Origin: an uncultured Acidobacteriia bacterium
Lineage (GTDB): Bacteria > Acidobacteriota > Terriglobia > Bryobacterales > Bryobacteraceae
Length of the DNA: 64,000 nt
Reading direction: 5' to 3'
Assembly: GCA_903851195.1 (NCBI GenBank)
Contig: CAINNJ010000025.1
Location: 124,001 to 188,000, forward strand
In this document: positions 8,454 through 17,244 of the stretch, one piece after another
Numbering within the stretch: position 1 is the first letter of the stretch
Layout: every line of letters starts with the position of its first letter
The notes under the pieces: model-generated
The model's database searches: none
The model's input: only the letters and a program-made list of their open reading frames with translations
What the model was told of the DNA's origin: nothing
Translations under genes and position numbers: made by a program

Positions 8454-9793
8454 TCATGAAAAAGGCTCTGCCCCGCCGGACGTTCTTACGCGGCGTGGGC
8501 GCCACGCTCGCGCTGCCGCTGCTGGATGCCATGGTGCCCGCCATGACGGCGCTGGCCGCCACGCCCGCCGCGCCGGTGCGCCGCCTGGGCTTCGTCTACA
8601 TTCCGATGGGCAGCAACTTCGCCCAGTGGGCTCCGGCGAAGACCGGCGCCATCACGGAACTCTCTCCCACGCTGCACTCGCTGACCCCGTTCATCGATCA
8701 CCTCACCATCCTCGGCAACATCGAAAACAAGAACGCTTACTCGCCCGGCAATCACGCCACCGCGAACTCGGGCTTCCTGAGCGCCGCCAAAGCGAAGATG
8801 ACGGAAGGCTCCGATTACGAACTCGGCACCACCGTCGATCAGATAGCCGCGCAGCAACTGGGCAAAGACGGGCGCCTGCCTTCGCTCGAACTCGCGATGG
8901 ACCTGCTCACCACCGTGGGCAACTGCGACAACGGCTTCGCGTGCGTTTATCAGAACAATCTGTCGTGGTCCTCGCCCACCACGCCGCTGCCCGCCGAAGC
9001 CCATCCTCGCGTGGTCTTCGAGCGCCTCTTCGGCGATGGCGGCAGCAATGCCGATCGCCTGGCGGAACTGAAGCGCAATGCCAGCCTGCTCGATTGGGTG
9101 AGTGAAGATATCGCCCGTCTGCAGAAGAAACTCGGCCCCGGCGACCGTTCCAAAGTCAGCAACTATCTCGATACCGTGCGCGAAGTGGAGCGCCGTATCC
9201 AGAAGGCCGAAACGCAGACCGCCGATTCGCATCTGCCCGATCTCGATCGCCCCGTCGGCGTACCCGCGTCTTACGCCGAGCATGCGAAGCTCATGTTCGA
9301 TCTGCAGACCCTCGCGCTGCAGGGCGACGTCACCCGCGTGATCACGTTCCAGTTGGCCCGCGAAACCAGCACACGCACCTATCCCGAGATCGGCGTGCCC
9401 GACCCGCACCACCCGCTGTCGCACCACGCCAACGATCCGCTGAAGCTCGAAAAGCTGGCCAAGATCAACGCGTATCACGTCTCGCTCTTCGCTTATTTCC
9501 TCGACAAACTGAAGTCCACGCAGGATGGCCAGGGCACGCTGCTCGATCACTCGCTGTTCCTCTACGGCAGCGGCATGGGCAATCCGGACGTTCACGATCA
9601 CATCGATCTGCCGATCCTGGTCGCGGGCGGCGCGGCGGGCCGCGTCAAGGGCGGACGGCACATCCGCTACGCCGAACCGACGCCGCTCGCGAACCTGCAC
9701 CTCACGCTGCTCGATCGCGCCGGTGTCCACCTGAACTCCTTCGCGGACAGCACCGGCAAGCTGGCCGAACTCACGGATACCGCAGCCCTATGA
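8450..9793 (+). CDS. DUF1552 family protein, Tat-exported
   Basis: 447 residues. The N-terminus carries a twin-arginine signal (PRRTFLRGVGATLALPLLDAM), so it is exported folded, perhaps with a bound cofactor. The body fits DUF1552: GFVYIPMGSNFAQWAPA, LGNIENKNAYSPGNHATANSGF, and a C-terminal LFLYGSGMGNPDVHDHIDLPILVAGGAAG segment reminiscent of the alkaline-phosphatase/sulfatase-like fold in the related DUF1501 family. DUF1552 genes are regular neighbours of DUF1592 genes, so the pair most likely works together. Both ends overlap neighbours by four bases. The substrate is unknown. Confidence 0.88.
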   Translation: MIMKKALPRRTFLRGVGATLALPLLDAMVPAMTALAATPAAPVRRLGFVYIPMGSNFAQWAPAKTGAITELSPTLHSLTPFIDHLTILGNIENKNAYSPGNHATANSGFLSAAKAKMTEGSDYELGTTVDQIAAQQLGKDGRLPSLELAMDLLTTVGNCDNGFACVYQNNLSWSSPTTPLPAEAHPRVVFERLFGDGGSNADRLAELKRNASLLDWVSEDIARLQKKLGPGDRSKVSNYLDTVREVERRIQKAETQTADSHLPDLDRPVGVPASYAEHAKLMFDLQTLALQGDVTRVITFQLARETSTRTYPEIGVPDPHHPLSHHANDPLKLEKLAKINAYHVSLFAYFLDKLKSTQDGQGTLLDHSLFLYGSGMGNPDVHDHIDLPILVAGGAAGRVKGGRHIRYAEPTPLANLHLTLLDRAGVHLNSFADSTGKLAELTDTAAL

Positions 9794-11238
9794 GGATCCT
9801 TTCAGCGCTGATCCCGGTCGCGAGCTTACTCGGCGCGGCCACCGACAGCAACCTCGCCGAGGCCGAGAAGAAGGCCGACAAAATCGCCGTCCTGAGCCTG
9901 CTGAAGAACCACGCCGACGTCAACACCACCGCCGTCGACGGCGCAACCGCGCTGCACTGGGCCGCCTACTGGGACGACCTCGACACCGCGAAACTGCTGG
10001 TCGATTCCGGCGCGAACGTGAACGCGCCGAATCGCTACGGCGTCACCCCGCTCTCGCTCGCCTGCACCAACGGCAGCGCGGCCATGATCGAACTGTTGCT
10101 GAAGGCGAAGGCGGACGTCAATGCCGCTCTGCCCGAAGGCGAAACGCCGCTCATGACGGCGGCGCGCACCGGCAAGCCCGATGCCCTCCGCATGCTGCTC
10201 ACGCGCGGCGCGGACGTGAAGGCCAAAGAAGCCACGCACGGCCAGACGGCTCTCATGTGGGCCGCGGCGGAAGGCAATGTCGCCGCCGTCGAGATGCTGG
10301 TCGAGTTCGGCGCCGATGTGCACGCCGTCTCGAAAGGCGGCTTCACGCCCATGATGTTCGCCGCGCGCGAAGGCCAGCCGGGCGTCGTGAAAGCACTGCT
10401 CAAGGCCGGCGTCAAAGTGGACGAAACGCTGCAGGCGCCCGCGAAACAGGCCGGCATCACCGCCATGGGCCTCGCGGTCTCAAACGCGCATTATGATCTC
10501 GCGTCCTTCCTGCTCGATGCTGGCGCCGACCCCAACGCGGCCGGACAGGGCTGGACCGCGCTCCACACCATCACCTGGGTTCGTCAGCCCGGTTACGCCA
10601 GTAACGACCCGGCGCCCACCGGTTCCGGCAACATGAACAGCATCGAGATGGTGAAGAAACTGGTCGCCAAAGGCGCCAATCTCAATGCGCGGATGACGAA
10701 GAAGACCAACGTCGGCCTCAGCAGCCTTAACACCTCCGGCTCCACGCCGTTCCTGCTGGCCGCGCGCACCGGCGACGCGGAACTGATGCGCCTGCTGGCG
10801 AAGCTGGGCGCGGACCCGCTGCTGCCCAATGCCGACGACACCACGCCGCTGATGGTCGCCGCGGGCGTCGGCACGCGCTCACCCGGTGAAGATGCGGGCA
10901 CTAATGCCGAGGTTCTGGAAGCCGTCAAAGTCGCCATTGAACTGGGCAATGACGTCAACGCCGTGGATAAGAACGGCGAGACCGCGATGCACGGCGCGGC
11001 CTACAAACAGGTGCCGGAAGCCGCCGCTTATCTGCTCGCGCACGGCGCGAAGATCGACGTCTTCAATCACAAGAACAGCCACGGGTGGACTCCTCTGCGC
11101 ATCGCGGACGGCGTGCATCGCGGCATGAACCTGCGCGCCTCGCCGGAGACGGCCGTGGTGCTGCGCAAAGCGATGGCCGCAGCCGGAGTCTCCACCGTCG
11201 TCGAGCCCGAAGAAGGCATCAGCGGCGCCACCAAGTAG
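9790..11238 (+). CDS. Secreted ankyrin-repeat protein
   Basis: 482 residues with a short signal peptide (MRILSALIPVASLLGAAT). It contains about ten ankyrin repeats, recognisable by the G-x-TALHxAA and LLxxGADVN patterns (GATALHWAAYWDDLDTAKLL, GVTPLSLACTNG, GETPLMTAARTG, GQTALMWAAAEG, GETAMHGAAYK). Ankyrin repeats bind proteins. As third gene of the DUF1592-DUF1552 operon (ATGA overlap) it is a candidate scaffold for those two exported proteins; that is inference. The stop is followed by a small weak stem (TCGCC/GGCGA at about 11266-11281). Confidence 0.88.
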   Translation: MRILSALIPVASLLGAATDSNLAEAEKKADKIAVLSLLKNHADVNTTAVDGATALHWAAYWDDLDTAKLLVDSGANVNAPNRYGVTPLSLACTNGSAAMIELLLKAKADVNAALPEGETPLMTAARTGKPDALRMLLTRGADVKAKEATHGQTALMWAAAEGNVAAVEMLVEFGADVHAVSKGGFTPMMFAAREGQPGVVKALLKAGVKVDETLQAPAKQAGITAMGLAVSNAHYDLASFLLDAGADPNAAGQGWTALHTITWVRQPGYASNDPAPTGSGNMNSIEMVKKLVAKGANLNARMTKKTNVGLSSLNTSGSTPFLLAARTGDAELMRLLAKLGADPLLPNADDTTPLMVAAGVGTRSPGEDAGTNAEVLEAVKVAIELGNDVNAVDKNGETAMHGAAYKQVPEAAAYLLAHGAKIDVFNHKNSHGWTPLRIADGVHRGMNLRASPETAVVLRKAMAAAGVSTVVEPEEGISGATK

Positions 11239-11330
11239 CGCGACAAGGCTGTACTTTGTAACACTCGCCTGAATGGGCGATTGTATTCGGTAATGCAGCT
11301 CACTTACTATTGCGCCTACGGGAGTTTTCC

Positions 11331-14300
11331 ATGCGCGCAATCGGTAATACCTCTGCATTGTTCTTAGCGGCCCTTTGCGCCGGCTCGGCTCTGGCTCAAA
11401 GCTCCGCTCGGGCCCAGAACCACGAGTTCCGAAGCGACTCCCGGGAAAAGAACACGATCCACATTCTGCGGTCCAGCCTCGGGCAACCGGGCTCGGCTTC
11501 CGGCATCACCCCGTTCGCCGTCACGGCAACCAACCTGGTGCAGGGGTCGGGACCTGTGATGCGGAATCCCACGAATTACCTGATCTTCTGGCAGCCGCCG
11601 GGCCGCGCCGCTTTTCCGGCCGGTTATCAGACCGGCATCGAGACGTTCTTTAAGAGAGTCGGCGGCACACCGTTCTATAACATCGTCACGCAGTACAACG
11701 ATAAGTCCGGCAATCCCGCGCCCCCCAATGCCACGTCCTGGGGCGGATCCTGGGTCGATAACAGCGCCGCGTCCTCCGGCTGCAACGGTTCCGTCGGCGC
11801 GGTGGGCGCGACGCCGAACTGCCCGCTTACCGATGGCGATGTGCAGGCCGAAGTCGATAAAGCGATCGCCGCGAATCCCGCATGGACCGCGCCCGGCATC
11901 AACGTCGAATACTTCGTTTTCACGCCCTCCGACGTGGATGAATGCGCCGGCAAAGACTCCGACGGCAATGCCTCCTGCTTCGCCATCAACGGTGGACCCG
12001 GACCCAAAGAGAATAGCGACTTCTGCGCCTATCACAGCTTCTACGGCGGCACGAAGATCTACGCGTACCAGCCCTTTGCCGCCAATGGTTCCTGCTATCC
12101 GCCTTCCAATATTCAGGCCACCGGCTACCCCAACGGTGCGAACCTCGACATCGTTCTCTCCACGGTCTCTCACGAACTGATTGAGTCCAATACCGACCCG
12201 CACATCAACGGCTGGAAAGGCACCGGCGGCAACGACGATGAGATCGGAGACAAGTGCTCTTACAAATACGGCTTTGTCGCGCCGGATGGCACCAGCACGC
12301 TGCTCAACGGCACGCGTTACCAGATCCAGACCGAGTGGAGCAATGCCGTTACGGGCTGCGCCAAACGTTATGGCAACACACCGGCGCTTTCGGTGCCCAC
12401 CACGCTGAACTTCGGCGCCAGGCCGTCCGGATCGGTTACCAATGTGAGTCTCAACGTCACGAACACCGGGGCGGATGCCAACGTGTTGTACGTTCGCCTC
12501 GGCGCGGGCTCCGACCCGGCGTTCAGCGTGACGAGCCTGCCTCCCACGTGGGCGACGATCCCGGCCCCTGCGACGTTCGCCATCAATGTTCGGTTTGCGC
12601 CGGTCGGCGCTCCGCGGAACGCTGTTGGATCCGTCATCCTCGATACCGACCTCACGCCCTGCGATACGGGCGATTCGTGCGTGACGTCCTCCAGCGAAAT
12701 CGTCAACCCGCTCCTCGGCGCGAACCTGAATCCGCCGGTCATCAGCAAGGCCTTCACGCCTTCGTCGATTCCGCTGGGCGGCACCAGCACGGTGAGCTTC
12801 AGCGTGAGTAACCCGAACACCGTCGCGCTCACCGGCGTGGCTTTCACGGATCCCCTTCCTGCCGGCCTCACCGCCGCCGGAGCCGCCAGCGCGTGCGGCA
12901 CGGCCGGCATCACAGCGGGAGGCACGGTGATCGCACTGAGCGGCGCGACCATCGGCGCGGGCGCGGCGTGCACCATTACCGCGACCGTTACCGGCGTGAC
13001 TCCTGGCGTCAAGCTGAACACCACGAACGCCGTGACATCGAATGAGGCGGGCGCGGGCAATGCGGCCAGCGCGACACTGCTGGTCGTCGCGCCACCGGTC
13101 ATCAGCAAAGCCTTCGCGCCCAATAAAGTGGTGCCCGGCGGCGTCACGACGCTCAATATCACGATCGTGAACCCCAACAGTTTCGCCGCACTGGCCGGCG
13201 TGGCGTTCAGCGATACGCTGCCCGCGGGCGTGGTGGTCGCGACACCGAACGGACTGACCTCCTCCTGTGGCGGTGTCGCGACGGCCACCGCGGGTTCCGG
13301 GACCGTCAGTCTCGCAGGGGGCGCGATTGCGAGCGGCGGAACGTGCCTCGTCAGCGCGAAAGTGACGGGAGTATCGGAAGGCATCGACATCAACTCGGTA
13401 AGCGTGACTTCAACCAATGGAGGCGCGGGCAACACGGCCACGGCCACGCTGTATGTCGCCACCCCGCCCAATCTGAGCAAGTCGTTCGGACTGGCGAGCC
13501 TGCTCACGCTCTCCGCGGGCCCGCTCACGTTCACGCTGAGCAATCCCAACAAAGTCGTGACGCTCACCGGACTGCAGTTCTCCGACACGCTGCCCGCCGG
13601 TCTGCTGGTGGCGAGTCCTAACGGTCTGACGGGAAGTTGCCCCGGCGCGGTGATCACGGCGGCGCCCGGCTCGAATCTGCTCACGTTCTCGGGCGCCACG
13701 CTCGCGCCCGGCGCGAGTTGTGCCTTCACGATTTCCGTTGCGAGCGACGGGACGGCCGTCGGCTACGTCACGAACACCACGAGTACCGTCACCTCAGTGG
13801 AAGCGCTGCCTGGCGCGCCTGCCAGCGCGGTGCTGTTCATCGGCGACCCCTACCAACTGCGTTACACGTCGAACCTCACGGTGGGCGATTCGGTCGTCAA
13901 CATCTCGAACACGGGCGCTTCGGGAGGCGTCACCACGCAGTCCGGCACCAGCGCGGGCGTGGGCGGTTCGCTCTGCGCGAACGTCTACGTGTTCCGGCCG
14001 GACGAGAGCATTGTGTCGTGCTGCTCCTGCCCGGTGACGCCGAACGGACTGGTGTCGCACTCGGCGCAAAGGGATCTCCTCAACAACCCGTTGACGCCCA
14101 TCGGCTCGCTCACGTCGGTTGTGATTAAGCTCGTGGCCACGCTGCCGGTGGCGGGAAGTTGTGTCAACTCCGCGGCCGGCGTGTCCGGCGCGACGCTCGC
14201 CAACGGCATGGTCGCGTGGGGCACCACGCTGCACGCGAACACCAATGCGGGCGCGGCGGCTTACGACGTAACGGAATCGGCGTTTACCGCGAACAGCCTG

Positions 14301-14417
14301 AGCACCTCAGAGCTGGCGCGCCTCGGGAACGTCTGCTCTTTCGTGCTCGCGCAGGGAAGCGGGAACGGCGTCTGCAATTTCTGCCGGAACAGCGGCCAGG
14401 GGGCACAGCAACAGTAG
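11331..14417 (+). CDS. Large secreted EXORDIUM-like protein with Ig-like (DUF11/DUF7933-type) repeats
   Basis: 1028 residues from ATG 11331, which has GGGAG seven bases upstream; an in-frame TTG at 11310 has no such site. After a signal peptide the first 330 residues resemble the phosphate-induced protein 1/EXORDIUM family: NPTNYLIFWQPPG, DFCAYHSFYGG, then VSHELIESNTDP and DDEIGDKCSYKYG, matching the plant GHELAE...EIGDLC pattern. A choice-of-anchor/ASPM-Hydin-like beta domain follows (about 365-470), then three repeats of about 115 residues that begin PPVISKAF or PPNLSKSF and contain LTGVAFTDPLPAGL-like strands, and a Cys-rich C-terminal module. The HExxE motif could bind metal, but activity is not shown for this family. 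No anchor signal is seen, so it may be released. Confidence 0.8.
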   Translation: MRAIGNTSALFLAALCAGSALAQSSARAQNHEFRSDSREKNTIHILRSSLGQPGSASGITPFAVTATNLVQGSGPVMRNPTNYLIFWQPPGRAAFPAGYQTGIETFFKRVGGTPFYNIVTQYNDKSGNPAPPNATSWGGSWVDNSAASSGCNGSVGAVGATPNCPLTDGDVQAEVDKAIAANPAWTAPGINVEYFVFTPSDVDECAGKDSDGNASCFAINGGPGPKENSDFCAYHSFYGGTKIYAYQPFAANGSCYPPSNIQATGYPNGANLDIVLSTVSHELIESNTDPHINGWKGTGGNDDEIGDKCSYKYGFVAPDGTSTLLNGTRYQIQTEWSNAVTGCAKRYGNTPALSVPTTLNFGARPSGSVTNVSLNVTNTGADANVLYVRLGAGSDPAFSVTSLPPTWATIPAPATFAINVRFAPVGAPRNAVGSVILDTDLTPCDTGDSCVTSSSEIVNPLLGANLNPPVISKAFTPSSIPLGGTSTVSFSVSNPNTVALTGVAFTDPLPAGLTAAGAASACGTAGITAGGTVIALSGATIGAGAACTITATVTGVTPGVKLNTTNAVTSNEAGAGNAASATLLVVAPPVISKAFAPNKVVPGGVTTLNITIVNPNSFAALAGVAFSDTLPAGVVVATPNGLTSSCGGVATATAGSGTVSLAGGAIASGGTCLVSAKVTGVSEGIDINSVSVTSTNGGAGNTATATLYVATPPNLSKSFGLASLLTLSAGPLTFTLSNPNKVVTLTGLQFSDTLPAGLLVASPNGLTGSCPGAVITAAPGSNLLTFSGATLAPGASCAFTISVASDGTAVGYVTNTTSTVTSVEALPGAPASAVLFIGDPYQLRYTSNLTVGDSVVNISNTGASGGVTTQSGTSAGVGGSLCANVYVFRPDESIVSCCSCPVTPNGLVSHSAQRDLLNNPLTPIGSLTSVVIKLVATLPVAGSCVNSAAGVSGATLANGMVAWGTTLHANTNAGAAAYDVTESAFTANSLSTSELARLGNVCSFVLAQGSGNGVCNFCRNSGQGAQQQ

Positions 14418-14430
14418 CAACCCACGGAGC

Positions 14431-14476
14431 GCAATAAAAAAGGGGCGAGCCTTGCGGCTCGCCCCTTTTTTATTGC
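14431..14476. terminator. Long bidirectional terminator between the EXORDIUM-like gene and pnp
   Basis: A perfect 21-bp inverted repeat (14431-14451 and 14456-14476) with loop TTGC. A GC core (GGGGCGAGCC/GGCTCGCCCC) is flanked by six As on one side and six Ts on the other, so it can stop transcription from both convergent genes. Confidence 0.93.
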
Positions 14477-14493
14477 TTCCGAAAGAAGGAAGG

Positions 14494-16599
14494 TTATTCC
14501 TTGCCCTTCAGCTTTTCGCGCTGTTCTTTCAACACGGCTTTGCGGCTGAGCTTGATTTTGTTGCCTTCCAGACCCAGCACCTTCACCAGAATCTGATCGC
14601 CTTCTTTCAGCTCGTCGCGAACTTCCTTGATCCGGGTCTCGGCGATTTCGCTGATGTGCAGCAGCCCGTCGGTGCCGGGGAAGATCTCGACAAACGCGCC
14701 GAAATCCACCAGCCGGACAACTTTGCCCAGATACGTCTTGCCCACTTCGGCGGTCGCGGTGAGATCGCCGATGATCTTGAGGGCTTTCTTTGCGGCATCC
14801 GGATCGCTCGAGGCCACGTGGATGGTGCCATCGTCCTCGACATCGATCTTGACGCCGGTCTGCTCGATGATGCCGCGAATCACCTTGCCGCCGGGTCCAA
14901 TCACGTCGCGGATCTTGTCCTGCGGGATCTTGGTGGTGTAGATGCGCGGGGCGTAAGGCGACATCTCGGAGCGAGTCGAATCGATGACCTTGTCCATCTC
15001 GTCGAGAATGAACAGACGGCCGCGCTTCGCCTGATCGAGAGCTTCCTTCATCAGTTCCGTGGTCACGTTGGGAACCTTGATGTCCATCTGGAGAGCGGTG
15101 ATGCCCTCTTTCGTGCCGGCCACCTTGAAGTCCATGTCGCCGTAGTGATCTTCGGCGCCCGCGATGTCGGTCAGGATGGCGTATTTGTCGCCTTCCTTGA
15201 CGAGACCCATGGCCACGCCGCCCACCGGAGCGGAGATCGGCACACCGGCATCCATCATCGCCAGACTCGCGCCGCAGACCGTCGCCATGGAGCTGGAACC
15301 GTTCGATTCCAGAATGTCGCTGACCACGCGGAGGGTGTAGGGGAACTTCGCTTCTTCCGGAATCACCGCGCTGACGGCGCGTTCGGCGAGCGCGCCGTGG
15401 CCGATTTCACGACGGCCCGGGCCGCGCATGAAGCCGACTTCGCCGACGCTGAACGGCGGGAAGTTGTAGTGCAGCATGAAGCGTTTGAAGCTTTCGCCCG
15501 CTTCGAGGAGTTCCACGCGCTGTTCGTCGTCTTTGGTGCCGAGCGTGACGGTGACCAGAGCCTGCGTCTCACCGCGGGTGAAGAGCGCCGAACCGTGGGT
15601 GCGGGGCAGAACGCCCGCCTCGCCCCAGATGGAGCGGATTTCTTCGAAGCCGCGGCCATCGGGACGGCGGCGGACATCGAGCATCTGATCGCGGAAGATC
15701 TTCTCTTTGAGAGCGTCGAAGAGCTTGCCGGCTTCCGACTTCTGGTCGTCGGCGGCTTCCTCGACGGCGCGCGCATGCAGCGCGTCGATCTTCGCGTAGC
15801 TTTCCAGCTTGGCGTACTTCTTCGTATCCATGGCGTCGGTCAGTTCCTCGCGGAACTTCTTTTCGATCTCCGCCTGGAGTTCGGTGTTGACCTGGGGAGC
15901 TTTGAACTCCTTCTTGGTCTTTCCCGCCGCCGCAACCAGCTGACGCAGCGCGCCCGCGATCTTCTTGCAGCATTCGGCGCCGTGTTCCAGCGCGCCCAGA
16001 ACTTCGTCTTCCGACGCCTGCTGCGCGCCGGCTTCCACCATCACGATGCCCTGTTCGGTGGCCGCAACAACGATGTTCAGCTTCGAGGCGCGCGCTTCGG
16101 TGTAGGTCGGGTTAGCAACGTACTTGCCGTCGACGAGGCCCACGCGGACCGCGCTCACAAGATGATGAAACGGGATATCGGAGATCGCCAGAGCGGCGCC
16201 CGCGCCGACGATGGCGAGCACGCCGGGGTCGGTTTCCGGATCAGCCGACAGAACCATCGCGATGATCTGGGTTTCGTTGAGGTAGCCTTCGGGGAACAAG
16301 GGACGCATCGGGCGGTCGATCATGCGGCTGGTCAGAACTTCCTTTTCGGAAAGTCTGCCTTCGCGCTTGATGTACCCGCCGGGTATCTTGCCCGCCGCAT
16401 ACGTGTACTCGCGATAGTCGCAGGTGAGAGGGAAGAATCCCTGGTTGGGCTTCGGCTTGGGAGCAGCGCAGGCCGAGACGAGGACAACCGAGTCACCCAT
16501 CCGTACAACGACAGATCCGCCGGCTTGCTTTGCGATCTTACCGGTTTCAAGCGTAAGCTTCTTGCCGTCAAGTTCGACTTCAAAAGTATGTATGTTCAT
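14494..16599 (-). CDS. pnp: Polyribonucleotide nucleotidyltransferase (PNPase)
   Basis: 701 residues, normal length. It degrades RNA 3' to 5' by phosphorolysis in the cytoplasm and is part of RNA decay complexes. Two RNase PH domains are visible (SMIDRPMRPLFPEGY-like segment near residue 90; the second with TRGETQALVTVTLGT and REIGHGALAERA near 330-400, plus DIAGAEDHYGDMDFKVAGT with catalytic acidic residues), then a KH domain (IRDVIGPGGKVIRGIIEQTG, about 560) and an S1 domain (GKVVRLVDFGAFVEIFPGTDGLLHISEI, about 620-690). It lies downstream of rpsO, the usual bacterial order, separated by 217 bases with three possible hairpins that may control its expression. Confidence 0.98.
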   Translation of the reverse strand: MNIHTFEVELDGKKLTLETGKIAKQAGGSVVVRMGDSVVLVSACAAPKPKPNQGFFPLTCDYREYTYAAGKIPGGYIKREGRLSEKEVLTSRMIDRPMRPLFPEGYLNETQIIAMVLSADPETDPGVLAIVGAGAALAISDIPFHHLVSAVRVGLVDGKYVANPTYTEARASKLNIVVAATEQGIVMVEAGAQQASEDEVLGALEHGAECCKKIAGALRQLVAAAGKTKKEFKAPQVNTELQAEIEKKFREELTDAMDTKKYAKLESYAKIDALHARAVEEAADDQKSEAGKLFDALKEKIFRDQMLDVRRRPDGRGFEEIRSIWGEAGVLPRTHGSALFTRGETQALVTVTLGTKDDEQRVELLEAGESFKRFMLHYNFPPFSVGEVGFMRGPGRREIGHGALAERAVSAVIPEEAKFPYTLRVVSDILESNGSSSMATVCGASLAMMDAGVPISAPVGGVAMGLVKEGDKYAILTDIAGAEDHYGDMDFKVAGTKEGITALQMDIKVPNVTTELMKEALDQAKRGRLFILDEMDKVIDSTRSEMSPYAPRIYTTKIPQDKIRDVIGPGGKVIRGIIEQTGVKIDVEDDGTIHVASSDPDAAKKALKIIGDLTATAEVGKTYLGKVVRLVDFGAFVEIFPGTDGLLHISEIAETRIKEVRDELKEGDQILVKVLGLEGNKIKLSRKAVLKEQREKLKGKE

Positions 16600-16816
16600 C
16601 GTTGTTATTCCAGGTTACGTTCCCTGGACTTCCTTGTCTGCCGATGGACTCGGCGTCTGATTTGCGAGGGGGGAGTTGACAGGAGGGATATGGCCTGCAC
16701 GTTGGTGCAGGCCATGAGTTCGCAGCCCGGAAATCCGGCAGCCACATCCGTTCGCGGAACGGACATGCCACACAGGCGCGTGTTTCACTTCCACTGCTTG
16801 AGTATGGACCCTGTTA
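16600..16816 (-). promoter_or_regulatory. rpsO-pnp intergenic leader with three hairpins
   Basis: On the minus strand, reading from rpsO to pnp: TCCGTTC/GAACGGA (16747-16763, loop of 3), an 11-bp stem ATGGCCTGCAC/GTGCAGGCCAT with a 4-nt loop (16690-16715), and TCCAGG/CCTGGA (16609-16628) just upstream of the pnp start. None is followed by a U-tract in the reading direction, so they are not simple terminators. In other bacteria this interval carries RNase III processing and PNPase autocontrol; the same role here is inference. Confidence 0.5.
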
Positions 16817-17086
16817 CTAATGACGGATCGAGAGCTTGGTCAGAACGCTCTTGTAACGCTCCGGCCCGCTGTTCTTGAGGTAAGTCAGCAGCCTTCTGCG
16901 CTTCGCCACAAGGATTAACAATCCCCGCCGCGAAGAATGATCTTTTTTGTGTGTCTTGAAATGCTCGGTCAGCTCCGCAATACGCGTCGTCAACAGAGCG
17001 ATCTGGACTTCCGGCGACCCGGTGTCGGACTTATGGGTCTGGTTCCGGGCGACTACTTGCCGTTTTGCTTCTCCCGCCAATGCCAT
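16817..17086 (-). CDS. rpsO: 30S ribosomal protein S15
   Basis: 89 residues, the standard length. The sequence [16 protein letters not shown], the [15 protein letters not shown] segment and the C-terminal RRRLLTYLK are the conserved 16S-rRNA-binding parts of S15, an early assembly protein of the small subunit platform. The nearest AGGAG lies 14 nt before the ATG, a long spacing that leaves room for the structured leader often used by S15 to repress its own translation; this control is inferred from the family only. pnp follows. Confidence 0.98.
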   Translation of the reverse strand: MALAGEAKRQVVARNQTHKSDTGSPEVQIALLTTRIAELTEHFKTHKKDHSSRRGLLILVAKRRRLLTYLKNSGPERYKSVLTKLSIRH

Positions 17087-17138
17087 CTTAAGGGTTACTA
17101 CTCCTGTTCTTCTCTTGTACTCGTTTGTATCAGGCTCA

Positions 17139-17149
17139 GTGTAACACAG
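17139..17149 (-). promoter_or_regulatory. Putative rpsO promoter -10 region
   Basis: On the minus strand TACACT (17144 down to 17139) is preceded by TGTGT, giving an extended -10 look. No good -35 is seen. Transcription would begin near 17132 and leave a leader of about 45 nt before rpsO. Confidence 0.3.
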
Positions 17150-17244
17150 ACGTATTGTGCGATGGTGAGAACCACGCGCGATGCGGCGGATCTGAGGTGA
17201 ACTCCTCTATTCTCTCATCCCCGGTCCGCCGAAGGCCGGAACGG

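Noticed and set aside
11266-11281. Small stem TCGCC/GGCGA after the ankyrin gene as terminator
   Set aside because: Only five base pairs and no proper T-run; too weak to call.
14452-16878. 808-codon open frame on the plus strand opposite pnp
   Set aside because: It lies fully antisense to pnp and rpsO; the translated text is rich in His/Asp/Val shadow composition and has no domain. High third-position GC keeps the opposite frame open.
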